Assembly (NCBI RefSeq): GCF_905404315.1
Contig: NC_066304.1
Location: forward strand, 2,604,001 to 2,668,000
DNA from: Leptidea sinapis
Taxonomy: Eukaryota; Arthropoda; Insecta; Lepidoptera; Pieridae
Length of the DNA: 64,000 nucleotides
Direction of reading: 5' to 3'
In this document: piece after piece, positions 22,023-34,349 of the stretch
Numbering within the stretch: position 1 is the first letter of the stretch
How the letters are laid out: each line of letters opens with the position of its first letter
Notes under the pieces: model-generated
The model's input: only the letters and a program-made list of their open reading frames with translations
The model's database searches: none
Told to the model about the DNA's origin: nothing
Translations under genes and position numbers: made by a program

Positions 22023-22189
22023 CTTCTGTGAAGGGTTGTATCTGAATATCTCGTTCAGGTCTCGATACCACTTGACAGAATGCAGCCTGTGGTCGTTCAT
22101 TTCGAATTGACAACTCAGCTCGGCTGCACGACGGGGGTCTGCGTACAGCGGCACCTTCAGCTGTGTGATCTTGTACGCTGACGTCACCG
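22023..22189 (-). CDS. beat: Beat-like protein, exon 2 (start of first Ig domain)
   Basis: Minus-strand exon of 167 bp. The acceptor TTTTGTTTCAG precedes 22189; two bases complete the codon left by exon 1 (Ala), then 55 codons run to NPSQK before GTATAT. The start VTSAYKITQLKVPLY holds the end of the signal peptide and the first strand of the mature protein. RRAAELSCQF has the first Ig Cys, LHSVKWYRDL the core Trp, and NEIFRYNP is the hallmark segment after it in Beat proteins (VKWY...E(F/I)(Y/F)RY). Family members act outside the cell as ligands for Sidestep-type receptors. The exon is GC-richer than its surroundings, as expected for coding DNA here. Confidence 0.9.
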
Positions 22190-22384
22190 CTGAAACAAAA
22201 TACTTTATTTATTCTTGAAATAAAAAAACTCTGTGTGTACTTTTGTATGCACGCAAGAAGTTATACTTCTTTGGCCTAACAAAGCAAAAATCCTTAAAAG
22301 TATTTATTTCTCGTGCTATTCTACGTTTGTAGAAAGAACAATATTGTAAAAATCTTGCAAAGATGGCTTTGACAATTTATTATT

Positions 22385-22445
22385 AAGTAATTAATACGGC
22401 TTGAACCCTCTGCCTATCTTAATAATGGTCGAAGAAACCAAAAAA
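22385..22445 (+). repeat. Short dispersed repeat, pair with 43565-43630
   Basis: ctgcctatcttaataatggt and cgaagaaacca correspond to ctgtcttaataatagacgaa at the second site. Confidence 0.45.
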
Positions 22446-23640
22446 AAAATAACGAATGTCGCAAACGTCAGAAAATTTTAGGAACCAACTTCATCCTGTT
22501 ACCTTTAAGTTACAGTGATGCGCGCATGTTAAAATTTCATTCTCATCACTTTTTCATAAGGCGTCTAAAGAATAAAAAGGATAAATTCAATAATGATTGG
22601 TCTTTGACGTTTACTGTAGATGAACAATAGATGCGTCACTAAAATAAGAATAATAATGGGACAGAGACACATAATTAGATTAGTATTGAGAGTAAGCGAG
22701 ATACACTACAATTTCTGCTATCCCTTCCACATGTGCGATTTTTTTGCTTGGACCCAGTTCATCGGCTCCCAACAAACAATGACTGCCGTGGTGCAATACT
22801 GCATAATTTAATTCTAATTGAATAAGTTCTGCTTGTTGATTCGTAATAAGTGATTTGGTGTGAATTTGTGAAGTCTGTTATTATGACTATGAGACGTTGT
22901 TGTACAATTCGTACAAACTACAGAACCAAAACATGAAGACATAGCACATGTCACAGACTATATCATTTACATTATTAATACGCTAACAGCGAATGTAGTG
23001 TTCATCTTCTATCTATATACACCTCCCGGTCTTTACATTTACGAGATGCCAAAATTTGTGAAGGAAAATCACAGTGTGCTATACTTACAGCAAAAACAAA
23101 AACCCACAGTACTAGAATACTTAGGAAAGCTGATGATAGAAGGATCCGCATAGCAATTTATTTCAGAAAAATAGCTCCAGGATGGGCATGAAAATTAACA
23201 ATAAGATCCCTGATTCATTTAAGTTGTTACCTTTTTAAAGATTTAAGGAATCCTTACACAGTTGGCTTCTTGAAAACACATTTTATTCTATAGAAGAGTT
23301 TTTTGACCACAAAGAGTAAAGGATTTTGACATTGCATTCTAAGTAGATTATTCTTATCTTGACTTTAATATTTTTTTATAATATATCAAATTATAATTTT
23401 GGTGTGTGAATTTGGTGTTATATAAAATAAATTAATTTATATTGTAATAGAATTTTTGCCCAAAACCAAGTTTGTATGGTATTGGTAATGGCTAAATAGG
23501 AGATACTTTAAGCTATTGAAAGACCAAATTTGTACCTATTTAATAGCAAAAATTAATATGAATACGAGTATCGTTTTTGTGGTTCTAATAAGTGTTTGAT
23601 TTGACGTTAAGTAATCTCAAATGACTGCGCGTCGTCGTTG
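22446..23640. other. Intron 1 sequence, no recognised gene
   Basis: AT-rich unique-looking sequence with no coding exon supported. Confidence 0.4.
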
Positions 23641-23760
23641 TTTTATTTACCATCGACTTCAAAACGGAGGAGATTTACAATTCTACTCTTTGTTATTTTT
23701 ATGTTTCTTCCCCCATATATCCGCTTATTGATCGATTTGAAATATTTTTTTGTTTGGAAG
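23641..23760 (+). repeat. Degraded cgacttcaaaa-type repeat
   Basis: atcgacttcaaaacggagga followed by T-rich DNA resembles the start of the repeat at 53962-54314. Confidence 0.35.
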
Positions 23761-24609
23761 GTAATATGTTAAGTAAAGTAATGCAAGGGTTTTGAAGAAA
23801 AAAAAATGATTCAATTCACAGTAATTTCTTATTTTTTAAAGTGATGTCATTTGTGGGATTAATAACACAAATTAAATTTTTGCATATTAGGAAATTGACT
23901 TGAGATGTCGACCTTTTAAATCTCAGCAATTGCTTAGTCATAAGAAATAAAAGTAAAATCTCTTACATCAATATAAAAATGAGACAATAAAATATGTATA
24001 TTTCTTCAAATGTAAACGCCATAAAATAAACGAACAGCCGAATTCTAAACCTGTTCTTTTTATTTTCGGTTGAAAATAAAATAAATTATCCATCTAATTA
24101 GGTATGTCGACACATAATTTAGATAACCATGAAATCTTATCAACAAAAAAAAATAATCAATAGGTTGTGCTGCTTCGATTGCAATGGGAGGAAGTAAATG
24201 CTACTTGTAGTACCTGACACATACAATTTCATTTATTACTTAAATTTGAAGTGTAACAAAGCATTATATCATAACATAATGTGAATAAAGTGAATCTAAA
24301 AAATAACTGGTTCTCTATTAATATTCAAAAGGCTCACATTTTACGTAAACGTAAAACAAAATTCCCAGAACTAAGTTAATGATAATTCGATTTGAAATTT
24401 ACTGTTTAGTCATATTCGTAGCAGTTACCACGCCTGATACTGTTAATTAATTTGTTTCAACGTTAATTGTAATGTTCATTTGTAGTCATAATATCGCTAT
24501 TAATAATAATAATATAAGCCTTTATTCAGATAGTATCATTTACATATATACTTACAAACTATCCTTAACTAAGTTTCTATCTCTATCTGGTTGTCTATTG
24601 ACAAAGGCC
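23761..24609. other. Intron 1 sequence, no recognised gene
   Basis: AT-rich. Includes the short dispersed segment at 23878-23930 that matches 9698-9760. Confidence 0.4.
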
Positions 24610-25021
24610 TCTTTTTTTTATGGAATAGGAGGACAAACGAGCGTACGGGTCACCTGGTGTTAAGTGATCACCGCCGCCCACACTCTCCTGCAACACCAGA
24701 GGAATCACAAGAGCGTTGCCGGCCTTTAAGAAAGGTGTACGCGCTTTTCTTGAAGGTACCCATGTCGTATCGTCCCGGAAACACCGCACAAGGAAGAAAG
24801 CTCCTTGAAAACCGCACTGTGGAGGACCGCCACACATCCAGATGGTGGGGATGATATCGTAACTTGTGGCGTGTCGTGCGAAGGTGAAATTCAGCAGCAG
24901 GAATCAGGTTGAACAGCTCTTCGGAACACTCCCCGTGATAAATGCGGTAGCAGACACACAATGAAGCGACGTCTCTACGCAACGCCAAGTGATCCAGCCG
25001 TTCACAGAGTACTGGGTCCCT
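24610..25021 (-). mobile_element. Jockey-type LINE, ORF2 C-terminus and 3' end
   Basis: The minus frame 24668-24988 shows MALRRDVASLCVCYRIYHGE, CSEELFNLIPAAEF, HPHHLDVWRSSTVRFSRSFL and GRYDMGTFKKSAYTFLKGR, the well-preserved end of a lepidopteran Jockey-type RT ORF. A short deletion lies between RSFLP and CAVFPGR. It ends with a T-run on plus (24610-24619), i.e. a poly-A tail on minus. Confidence 0.85.
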
Positions 25022-25290
25022 CTTCCAAATTCTTCCACTTTTTTCTATCTTTAGCTAACCTTTACCATGTCTTGCCTGATATCGTCCTAAGTTCGTCTGA
25101 CCATCTCCTGTATTGTCCCCCCGGTTTCCTTTTTAAGTTTCTGGGATACCAGTCTGTGATACATTTGCTCCATTTGTCTATACCCCGAAGGGTGTGTCCC
25201 GTCCAGCGCCATTTAAATTTTCTTATAGCATTAGTGACATTAGTGATTTTTGTTTTCTGTCTTAAGTCTGTGTTTCGAACTTTATGTAAT
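25022..25290 (-). mobile_element. RTE-type LINE C-terminus
   Basis: Minus frame: LRQKTKITNVTNAIRKFKWR, then TGHTLRGIDKWSKCITDWYP and RRWSDELRTISGKTW. The order KxTxVxxxIxKxKW, GHxxRxxDxWxK, WYPR and RRWSDE is the RTE-type end block. It abuts the Jockey-type tail on its left. Confidence 0.8.
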
Positions 25291-25371
25291 AATATCGCTA
25301 TTACTTTCCAACGGTTATTTGTTATACCTACAGGCCAAGCAACACACCGACTAATTAGCAATCGTTATAGA

Positions 25372-25638
25372 GATCCATTAAAAAATACATACAACTTAAA
25401 ATTTTCACACGTCTACGATCAACACCTATTTTTGTATTGCGATTTTAATATTATTCAATTCCATCCACAGATACGCAACAGAGTTGCAAGATGGCAATCG
25501 AATATAATGATTATTTTATGTGCTATTATATGGTAGGTCTGAAAATCGGTTGCATCTATTTTTAATACCCCAAAAATTTTAATTATAGATTTTTTTTTAA
25601 TTACTAAATATGGCAATACAACGTTTGCTGGGCCAGCT
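25372..25638 (+). mobile_element. Helitron fragment (family H1)
   Basis: Contains caacttaaaattttcacacg, ttgcaagatggcaatcgaat and the 3' end caacgtttgctgggccagct. The terminal CTAG has changed to ctac. Confidence 0.7.
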
Positions 25639-27439
25639 ACTAAAAGTATATAAACATTGAAACCCTATGAAGAAGCAACTAAAATAACCTTTCAAACTAA
25701 GTACAGCTATGGTGACAACAAGGAAGTAGGAAATCAGCCATAATATTGGGAACCAGCTCCTTCCTGCTTCCTTTGAAACGACGAAAACAAAATAACCAAG
25801 TTTCTAGCACTGGAAACATTAATAGAAACGTGAGTGTTTTCCAACACTCTTATATACTTGGATTAAAATTATTAAATCTCTACTTATATGATTTGCGCTG
25901 TACGGTAATTTGAATACTTTCACTAAAAAGAGAAACTTAATTTCCACACCGTGTTGAATATGTATTACGCGTATAAAGAGTAATTCGGGTATTCTAGTAA
26001 TTATTAGTGATAATGAAAATTTTTTTTGTGACTAACCGTCAGTTGCACAAAGTATCCTTAAAGTTAATGTTTAATTAAATTAAGTAAAGTGGCGGTTATA
26101 CCACTTTCTTTTTTATTTTGACAGTCAAAGATATTATGTGGTATAACGAAACATTAAATATGCTGCAAGTGAAGATTAGTCAAAAAAATATAGCTTGGAT
26201 AATTAAAATGACGAGCAGTTTGATTTAATTAACTTAATTACTTCACGTTTAAGGTCGGGAAAGTATCTAACACACATCTGTTGTATGTGTGCATTTTAGA
26301 TGTTTTCACTTTCTATTAGGCCAGTCATTGCCTTTTAGCTAGCCAGTTTAATATAAAAAAAACGGGTTGCACTCCTCCAGTGCCGGAAGAAGTGAAAACT
26401 TGAACATAGACTTCGTGCATTTTTGAATGGCTAGGGAATAATTTCGGACGAATTGCTTTATAAATATGCAGTATAAAAGTACTAACTGTGGTTAAATACA
26501 ATATTCATTTATTGCGCTATCTTACACAAAAATGATAATTTATATTACATTAAAAAAATTAACACTTCAGAACTCTTACAGTTACTTTACATTAAAAAGT
26601 TTATCTCTCCGAAAAATCAACTTTAATCCATAATTTCAAAGACTGTCTTACGTATTTTTGATCAGGTCACGTGTCCTGACGCGAGTCTTACATTTTATAC
26701 CCATTTCAAAGAATAGTGCTGAAGGCCGCTAAAGAAGTTTTCACTTCAAAAAGTAAATAATAACATTGTTGTGTACATTTATATTAATTCCTCTCAAACG
26801 TCATTAGAATCGATTCGTTATGACTGACTTTACAGTTGTCTGAGTTGAAACTAGTGTATACCCAAGCTACGTACCCTTTAAAAATACAGATATTTGAAAT
26901 TGTAATAATAACTAATAATTAAAAGGTTTGTTTGGTTTAAAAAGCTTACAGAGATCTTATAAGTAATAACAATATGAACATTTAAAAACCAAAATGGTGT
27001 CTAGTCTAGCATTTGTTGGGAATTTTACTTCTCAACCCTGGTATTCTCTAGAGAATTCTAGAGACTTCGAGAATAAAATATTTATTAATATAATAGATAT
27101 CCAATACCCCAATAAGTAAGGTTACAAATATACATAAACTAGAAAATCAAAGTTTCATAAATTAAATACTTATTTTTTTTAATTAGTTTATAATAATAAC
27201 AAAGATATTTTAAGCCAATTTAGGTAGGTATATGACATGGGGCGTGGATATTAAAAAAAGTCAATTTTGTAATTCATTCAGGGCATTCGTAACAAAATAA
27301 ACATTACTTTATGGAGCTTAGTCTACCGTAGTCTTAATTGAGTAGGTATCAGTTAAGTTCAATTTATCCTTTGGTGATACGATGTTAAGCATCATTTCTC
27401 AGTCAGAATTTTGAGTATGTTATGCACCTATGCAGAAAA
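25639..27439. other. Intron 1 sequence, no recognised gene
   Basis: AT-rich. The patch 26345-26420 (aacgggttgcactcctccag) looks like a fragment of a common lepidopteran repeat, and gaagttttcacttc occurs at 26734. No coding exon is supported. Confidence 0.4.
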
Positions 27440-27652
27440 AGTTTGACTGTCCAGTATCGAAAGAATATTGCAAAAGACTTAGAGAATGGTACCCAAGAGA
27501 TGATAAAAGAAAACGAGGAAGACGGCACACAAGGTGGGAAGATGAAATAAAAATGACAGCAGGACCTAACTAGAGAAGAGTTGCAGAAAACAGAAAAGAG
27601 TAAAATCGTTGGTGGAGGCTTTTGCCAATCAGCACGCCTAACTAAGAAACAT
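27440..27652 (+). mobile_element. RTE-type LINE C-terminus remnant
   Basis: The plus frame shows LREWYPRDDKRKRGRRHTRW, then EDEIKMTAGPN with a stop, RRVAENRK and ISTPN. The WYPRDxKRxRGRxxTRWEDxIK block is the RTE-type end. Two stops are present. Confidence 0.75.
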
Positions 27653-27829
27653 TTTATAGTTTATACTTTATACCTTAAAATTATTGATTTTTTCAAATGT
27701 TTATTATTTTTTAGTTCAAAATAAAAAGGCTTTATTATTATTTGTATAGAAGTATAGAATTCTATGAATTGAACATGATATTGATATGAGAATAAAGCTT
27801 ACAACATCGTTAGTGTCGGTTTCAGTTCA

Positions 27830-27926
27830 ATGAATCGTAGGCCTTTGTTGAGCACAATATACAAGCAACACAGAAACCTAGTTATATTTCTGCTGTGCTT
27901 GCTAGCAGCGAACATCTATATTACGT
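27830..27926 (+). CDS. Possible first coding exon of a type II membrane protein
   Basis: A plus-strand frame from ATG at 27830 encodes 32 residues: a basic head MNRRPLLSTIYKQHRN, then a hydrophobic stretch LVIFLLCLLAANIYIT. One base later comes a consensus donor GTAAGT at 27927-27932. Short basic N-terminus plus a ~16-residue hydrophobic segment is the usual start of a Golgi type II enzyme (glycosyl- or sulfotransferase), but the family is not identified. TTTCAG lies just before the exon (27820-27825) and could be an acceptor, or TCAGT an initiator. No following exon was found on plus within the window. The exon is antisense inside intron 1 of the Beat gene. It could be chance, but codon use is varied and there is no repeat similarity. 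Confidence 0.42.
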
Positions 27927-28657
27927 GTAAGTAAAACCTCTGGGATTGTAGCCGCACTGTGTAATCGACCTTAATTCGTTTAAGCGGTGACCTAATTACA
28001 ATAATACCCAAAGCAATTATTTTTTCCCCACAAACGTTGTTTCAAATGTTTCAAATTTTGCACACGAGACCGTTAAAGTACTTGTACACAAACATGACAA
28101 ATATACATGCTTTCGCTTGCATCTTCGTCTGCGTAAAGACATAATGCAGAAAACATCCCATAGAGAAGAGTAAACTTTATTTTTACTTTATTTAAATGAA
28201 ATAAATGGGTATTATTAGAGAAGGTCGCCTCCAATGAAGACTGGCAATGTCTGAAATGCTGCCGTTACACTTTTTTAAACCAATACGGATAAAAACAATT
28301 CTCGATTATATAGGTAAAATAAAGATAACAATTTAACATATGTTGTAAAGAGTTAAAGGTACAGCATACACGAAATGAAAACACTAAGTTACATTAGGTG
28401 CTTGAATTTATTACCGCTTTGCCTATTCTAGAAGCGGGAAAAAGATTTACGGAGTGGTGGAGCTACATACAAATCTAAATTATGCTCGCCGTTCATACAT
28501 TCATTTGAAAATATACAATATTCATTCAGTGAACTAATCCTGTTGAACTAATTGGATAGGTGCGGAAATTAAACAGGAATGGTGCCTATTATTGCCTCCT
28601 ATTCGGCAATTGCCGTTCAGTCTACTGCTGCCGGGAGCTGCTACAACTTATACTTAT
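27927..28657. other. Intron 1 sequence, no recognised feature
   Basis: AT-rich. A short GC-richer stretch at 28570-28650 has no supported coding. Confidence 0.4.
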
Positions 28658-28925
28658 CAAATTCAAATTCAAATAATTTTATTCAAAATAGGAACGTATT
28701 CCAAAACAAATGCCTCAGACCTGAGAAGAATTGGCGCAACAAACTCAGCGGGCTTTTTTAAACCAAAAAAATATGTTTACAAAGTAGTATTCTAAAATTA
28801 AACTTATTGTTTAATAGACTGAGGGTGGTCGCTCCATTCCCAGTCTGTGGTATCATTGAGAAAGTCATTTATGTAATAGTAACCTTTACTACACAAACGT
28901 TTTTAACAATTCTTTTGAATAACTA
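28658..28925 (-). mobile_element. LINE family A, 3' end
   Basis: caaattcaaattcaaat tail at 28658, gcctcagacctgagaaga, then the complement of the ORF end (actacacaaacgtttttaac). 5'-truncated. Confidence 0.75.
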
Positions 28926-29314
28926 TTACTTTTGTTTTAAACATTATCTGGGACAAACCGTAGCGACAATAAAATATGATGTTTTATTTAAATGTAAATG
29001 TAAGTCTACAAATTGCTTTCGGTTGAAACAAAAAGGTGGAATTGTGAATATTGGCTACGAGCCAGTTGTCTCAGCTTCGATAATTTAAGGCTCTCTAGTC
29101 TCATGTCCTTGTGATATTCGCGCTATTAAACATGTCAGAAGGATATCCAAGAACATACTACTTCGGAATTATAAATAGTACTTAAAAGGCGATATTCTTG
29201 GGTAAAAACAAAGTTGGTATCATTATTATTAGACTTGACAGACAAACATATTCCAAAGGCTTAGTTGTAAATAATAATGTAGTAAATCGAAAATGTCACG
29301 TGGCATACTTTGTA

Positions 29315-29485
29315 AAGGCATAAAAGGCATTTATTTTCTCAAAATTGAGTCCTTTAGAATTATTTTTGATGTCATTTCTAATATACTAGATACTACTACC
29401 GCTTCGGAAACAAATGGCGCTCTGAGAGAGAAGAAGCGGCTCAAGAAACTCTCCTAGCATTCTTTTTTGTGCTCTTTCTACTAAA
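29315..29485 (-). mobile_element. LINE/SINE 3' segment, pair with 42850-43015
   Basis: ggcatttattttctcaaaat, aatggcgctctgagagagaa and gcggctcaagaaactctcct; the same family in opposite orientation is at 42850-43015. Family not named. Confidence 0.6.
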
Positions 29486-30240
29486 AATATATTAAATATT
29501 GTAATGTCACTGCTATTGGTATAAAATAAGCATAATCTAGTCCCAGACTGTTCGATCACTTAGATAATCAGCAGTGGAGTAGTACGATTTACAACAGAGC
29601 CATTTTTTAATTTCAACATTTAAATTTATTTATAGAGAATGCCTGAAGAGTGGCTGGGACTTTATTATAAGTGTATACATTACCCTCAAAGCTATTATGT
29701 ATCTTATGAAGCCTACTAGAATTAGTTACACGCAATCCTTTATCTCTAGTGTTATAATAATGAAAATCACAATTAAGAGCTGTAACTAGTCCATATAATA
29801 TGATAACAACTTAAGAACTTCAATGTTTTTTCATTCTAATTCTATCATTTCTCGTATATTTTTAAGGTTAAGATATTAAATCTCAATTATGTGGACTGTG
29901 GAGTTAAAGAAAACAGCATTGCAGTTAATACCTTGCACAAATTGATATAGAGCCATCGTTCATTTTAGATTTTTTATCATTTTCAAAAGCATAAATGGTA
30001 GGCTCGTATATCGTAATATCGACATATTTACCAACACATCTTGTGTAGAAGAACATAAAAGATCGGAGAAGCTGCTTGCTGTAATAACTAAAAGTACCTG
30101 CAGTTAAAGCCAGAATACGCTGATATCCTAAAAAGAAATAAAAGAAAATACGGCGAATCTAGGACTTTATCACGTAGTTAGTACAAAGATTAAATTAAAA
30201 GATCACTTTATATTTTATCGTAATTGAAATAATTTGTAAA
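29486..30240. other. Intron 1 sequence, no recognised feature
   Basis: AT-rich, nothing supported. Confidence 0.4.
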
Positions 30241-30244
30241 ACGA

Positions 30245-30372
30245 CGAAAATATAAGCTTGATTGGAAAGAGTGGCAAAGAGTTTCTTGCCACTTTTTCTC
30301 ATTAGCTCAACCCTTTATGAAGAGGCCGTGAACTTCCGTGAACTTATGAATAAAGGGATTTTGACTTGATTT
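30245..30372 (+). mobile_element. LINE 3' tail
   Basis: ggcaaagagtttcttgccac, agctcaaccctttatgaaga and the tail ttgacttgatttgac; a partner tail in the other orientation is at 60908-60966. Confidence 0.5.
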
Positions 30373-30988
30373 GACGTTGAGAATCTGAAGCTCAGCTGTA
30401 TACATTTTAATTTGAATTCCCAACCATCCTTTACAAACTGACCTTAGGTTTCTAGGTTTGATTATTCTATTAATGTTTATTATTGGCAGTATTGCCTTGG
30501 AGTGTGAAATGGAATTTTGAGCTTCAGTTTTTAATATTTTTGTTGCAAGATAAAAAAAAGTAAAATGTCATCGCATAATTTATTACGTGAATGAGTCTGG
30601 CGAACTGCTCTAAAAAGCTGTTACAGATAAAATAAAAGATAGAACAAAGAACATACAACAAACAAACATAGACAAAATAATTATTTATACAACCGCTAGG
30701 ATCAGATGCGACCTCGGTGTAGAAAAGGTTAATTGAGACCACGAAACTAAAATAAAAGTCTGCACGGTATTTCGTTAAAAATATGAGCGTGTCGAAGCTA
30801 GCAAGCCAGCTTGAAATTTAAAACCTGTCTCATCTACTTAGGAGTAATAATTTAGTTAAACCTAGACCAGACTTGCTATTAAACTATGAAGTATTGTCTT
30901 TATGATCAAATTTCGTTGTAAACTGCCATCAATTTAATCGTATTATACAGATTATAACTGGACAACTTTCTACAGTTAGAAGACGATA
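30373..30988. other. Intron 1 sequence, no recognised feature
   Basis: AT-rich, no coding supported. Confidence 0.4.
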
Positions 30989-30989
30989 C

Positions 30990-31308
30990 TTATTATACAA
31001 GAGACGACGAGACGAGACGAGCAGGACGTTGTGTTGATGGTATTTGATACGCACTGCCCATTATAATGCAGTGCCGCTCTCAGGATTAATGAAAAACACA
31101 AAAATTCTGACCGGCAGTACAATAGCGCTCATTACTACGAGACATAAGATGTTAAGTCTCATTTGTCCAGTAATTTCACTAGCTACGGCGCACTTCAGAC
31201 CAAAACAAAATAATGCTTACACATTACTGCTTCACGGCAGACAGGCGCAGTTTTGATACCCATGATCTAGCTGGCATTCTGTGCAATGGAGCCTCCCACT
31301 TGTAAACA
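30990..31308 (-). mobile_element. SINE copy 4
   Basis: Family sequence from gagacgagcaggacgt to gagcctcccacttg; the left end has short gacga repeats. Confidence 0.8.
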
Positions 31309-31811
31309 TGGTTATCATTCAGTGGTCATTTTACCCTCGCATCGACTTTATTGTATTTTTTTCTAGGTACGACTTATTAACTGTAGGAATTTAAATTTTA
31401 CAGAATGAGTTGGAATTAAATGCCTAGCATCCATAGTATAGGCAAGGCCTAGTTTGGAGCAAGATAATCTGTGTGAGATGCGACACTTAAAATAACAATT
31501 ACAATTATTCATTACAATGAAGATGAAGTAAAATGCATGTAGAGTTATTGTAGAGTAGAAGTAATTATAATTGAGAGAGATGAATTTGTTTCTTGCAACA
31601 TTTATTTTTGAAGATCACTGCTTCAGTTTTCATTATCAACTTTCTGAGTTTTTAAAACACTTACTAAAAGAATTTGAAGAGTTTTTTAAAAAAGTAAATA
31701 AAGTCATATATGACTGTACATTATGATGGTCTAATAGTGGAACAACTGAAAGAGTTTATATAGTTGAAAAGCTTGTTTATAGGAGATGAAAAATATTAAA
31801 AACAAAGAATC
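31309..31811. other. Intron 1 sequence, no recognised feature
   Basis: AT-rich, no coding supported. Confidence 0.4.
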
Positions 31812-32100
31812 AAGTTGGAGGATCCTTTGCACAGGATGCCGGCTAGATTATGAGTACCACAACGGCGCCTATTTCTGCTGAGAAACATTAATATGTAAGC
31901 ATTATTGTGTTTCTAGTGAAATTTACTGGGATATTGAGACATAACATCTTATGTCTCAAGGTGACTACCGTAATTGTAGTGCCACTCAGACTTATTGGGT
32001 TTTTCAAGAATCCCGAACGGCACTGTATTGTAATAGGCAGGGCGTATCAATTTACATCAGTAACGTCCTGCTCGTTTCGTCTCTTACTGTCATAAAAAAA
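31812..32100 (+). mobile_element. SINE copy 5
   Basis: Sense orientation, gttggaggatcctttgcaca to ctcttactgtcataaaaaaa, with the A tail at the right. Confidence 0.8.
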
Positions 32101-33419
32101 ACTAGATTCCACTAGTGTCTTTAATCAACAGTTTCTCTTTTTTCTGGTGATCCAAAATAAATTTCTTTAAAAAATAGTTTTCAAATGTAAGCTATACGCT
32201 GGCTCTGTATTGGTGACAATGTAAATCGAGTGTTGGAGTTAGCCACGAGAAGAGATCCTTATGTCCCTAAAATGGTCGCAAAATGAATGAAACTCTGGTT
32301 ATGAAATCATTTTTGGATAAAATATATTGAGATATAAAGAATTGTTTGTTGACACATAGAGGTAGAAGAACGTAGGAAAGTATACAAACTGCACAGACAG
32401 AGTGACTGTCCGCTGGGTAAGGCTTACCTGGACCTACATTCAACCAAACCATGACTATCCAACCATTTGACCAGACCAGGAGTGCCATGAGTTGAGGAAG
32501 CTATGGAAGTTACAACAGGACTGTGGCAAACGGAGGATTGTAATTATAAATACAGGCGTGAGTGTATGAATGCATGAATGAGAAACATCAGAGGTTTGTC
32601 TAAATCGCAAAGTACTGGTCTTCTTAGTAGTGCTAGACTTAGATAACAAGTTAGTTCACTTGTCTGAGATATAAAACTCATTGCAACTATATACCGTGGC
32701 TACAATTTAGTGAAACCTATCAGAACTGCATTTAAACTTCTACGTATTGTCTTTATGATGCTCTATATCTTGAAACTTCTGCGGCACTTTTAATCGAGTT
32801 TTACGCTTTAACTGGACCACTTGATAAACATCTTATGTACCTCTTATTAATAATAATGTTATTCTGTCATTAAAAATTCAATATCTTTTCACAATTAGAC
32901 TAGATCCTAGTATGTTTACTGTTTCACCACAACCTGTGATTGTTCTTTAAATTATTTTTTTGGCGATCTCAATATGTGTAGTTCATTATTTTTTTTTTAC
33001 TAAAATTATTCATTTGTATCATATTTAAATAGATTTAATTTTCTGCAATCATAAATATATTTATTTATTTACATTTATTTGCTAAAAATTGAAATTTCGA
33101 CACTCTGTCACGTGCAGAAACAAAGCAGAAGCCGATTGCAGTTTCAAATAGGTAATGGGTTTTTTTACCACTAGTGGTTTGACTAAACTATCTATAAAAG
33201 GATCCAATATTTTTGTTTTTATAACAATGCCTTTATCAACATTGTTTGTTCCATCGTAATTAATCCTACTACAAATTTGACAAATGGCATGCTTTGGTCT
33301 ATCCTAAGCTTTCTTTTCTATCAGCTGTGAGATAAAATTGTTTCTTATGCTTAATAATATAATTGTTATTATTATTATCATTTTTTTTTTGCTATTTTAG
33401 TGTTCTTAATTATATTACT
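32101..33419. other. Intron 1 sequence, no recognised feature
   Basis: AT-rich; open frames of 60-73 codons near 32267-32649 show no recognisable domain. Confidence 0.4.
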
Positions 33420-33423
33420 AACT

Positions 33424-33620
33424 TGTCGAATTAAGTCAGGTCACGAAATTTTTGTTTTGTTGTTATTACTTTTTATTGTGGTATTTTTTTTAGTATGGTA
33501 ACCCGTCATATATGTTTACCACCTTTAAGTAGTATGACAATCCGCTAGACCACCTGGGGTTGTCCGGAAGACCAGCGCTGATCATGTCTCCTGTGGGTAT
33601 GAACAGTATAATGTGAACTT
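33424..33620 (+). repeat. Dispersed repeat, same family as 1799-2045
   Basis: tcacgaaatttttg, gacaatccgctagaccac and ttgtccggaagaccag align in order with the first copy. Confidence 0.6.
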
Positions 33621-34348
33621 TTTTATAAAAAAAAAATTGTATATTTGCATAGTGTGTATTAATTAATTAATTCTAGATGTGCCGGTTAACTTTGACATTT
33701 CTTAATGTTAAAGTTACATACTTTAAAGATGGAGAATTAAATTAGTAATGAAAAACGTGTCCTTGCCTTTAATTTTTTCTATCAGCAGCACGGTTTTACA
33801 TTGTTTAAAATAAAAAAATACGCCGTTAAAATATTCTAAAAACAAAATGTTTGACTTAATAAAAACTTAAAAATATGTTAAGCCAGTTTAAATTATATAT
33901 ATTTAATTTTGCCCTTTAAGTCTTAAGTGGAAATATGTGATATTTTAATTATTGGGTCAACAGCGCATCACAGATGTCAAGAACATTTTACGATGTCGCT
34001 TCGGCGGGTCATTTGGTCTTATTAATAGGTATTTACACCGTGACCCTTCTAGGCATGTTTGAAAACTATGTCGACTATAGATAGACTATAGACAGTGATA
34101 ACTGATTTAGGTAGTAACCTTAAGTAAAGGATTCATTTATTTTACTCCGATTTAGACGGGGATTTTCACTATGAAATGATATAATGAGTAACATGATATA
34201 AGTTAGGAAAATCATTCAGCATTCCGTACAAAAATTTAATTCAATTATTAAGTTGACTACAGAAATAAACTCGTTATCCCTACTATTATAAATTTAATTG
34301 AAAGTTAATAAAATTACATAAAACAAAATAATACACTTATTTATTTAA
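33621..34348. other. Intron 1 sequence, no recognised feature
   Basis: AT-rich; nothing supported. Confidence 0.4.
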
Positions 34349-34349
34349 G

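Noticed and set aside
24961..25536. 191-codon plus-strand frame
   Set aside because: It runs antisense through an RTE-type ORF end and into a Helitron fragment; both explain the sequence better.
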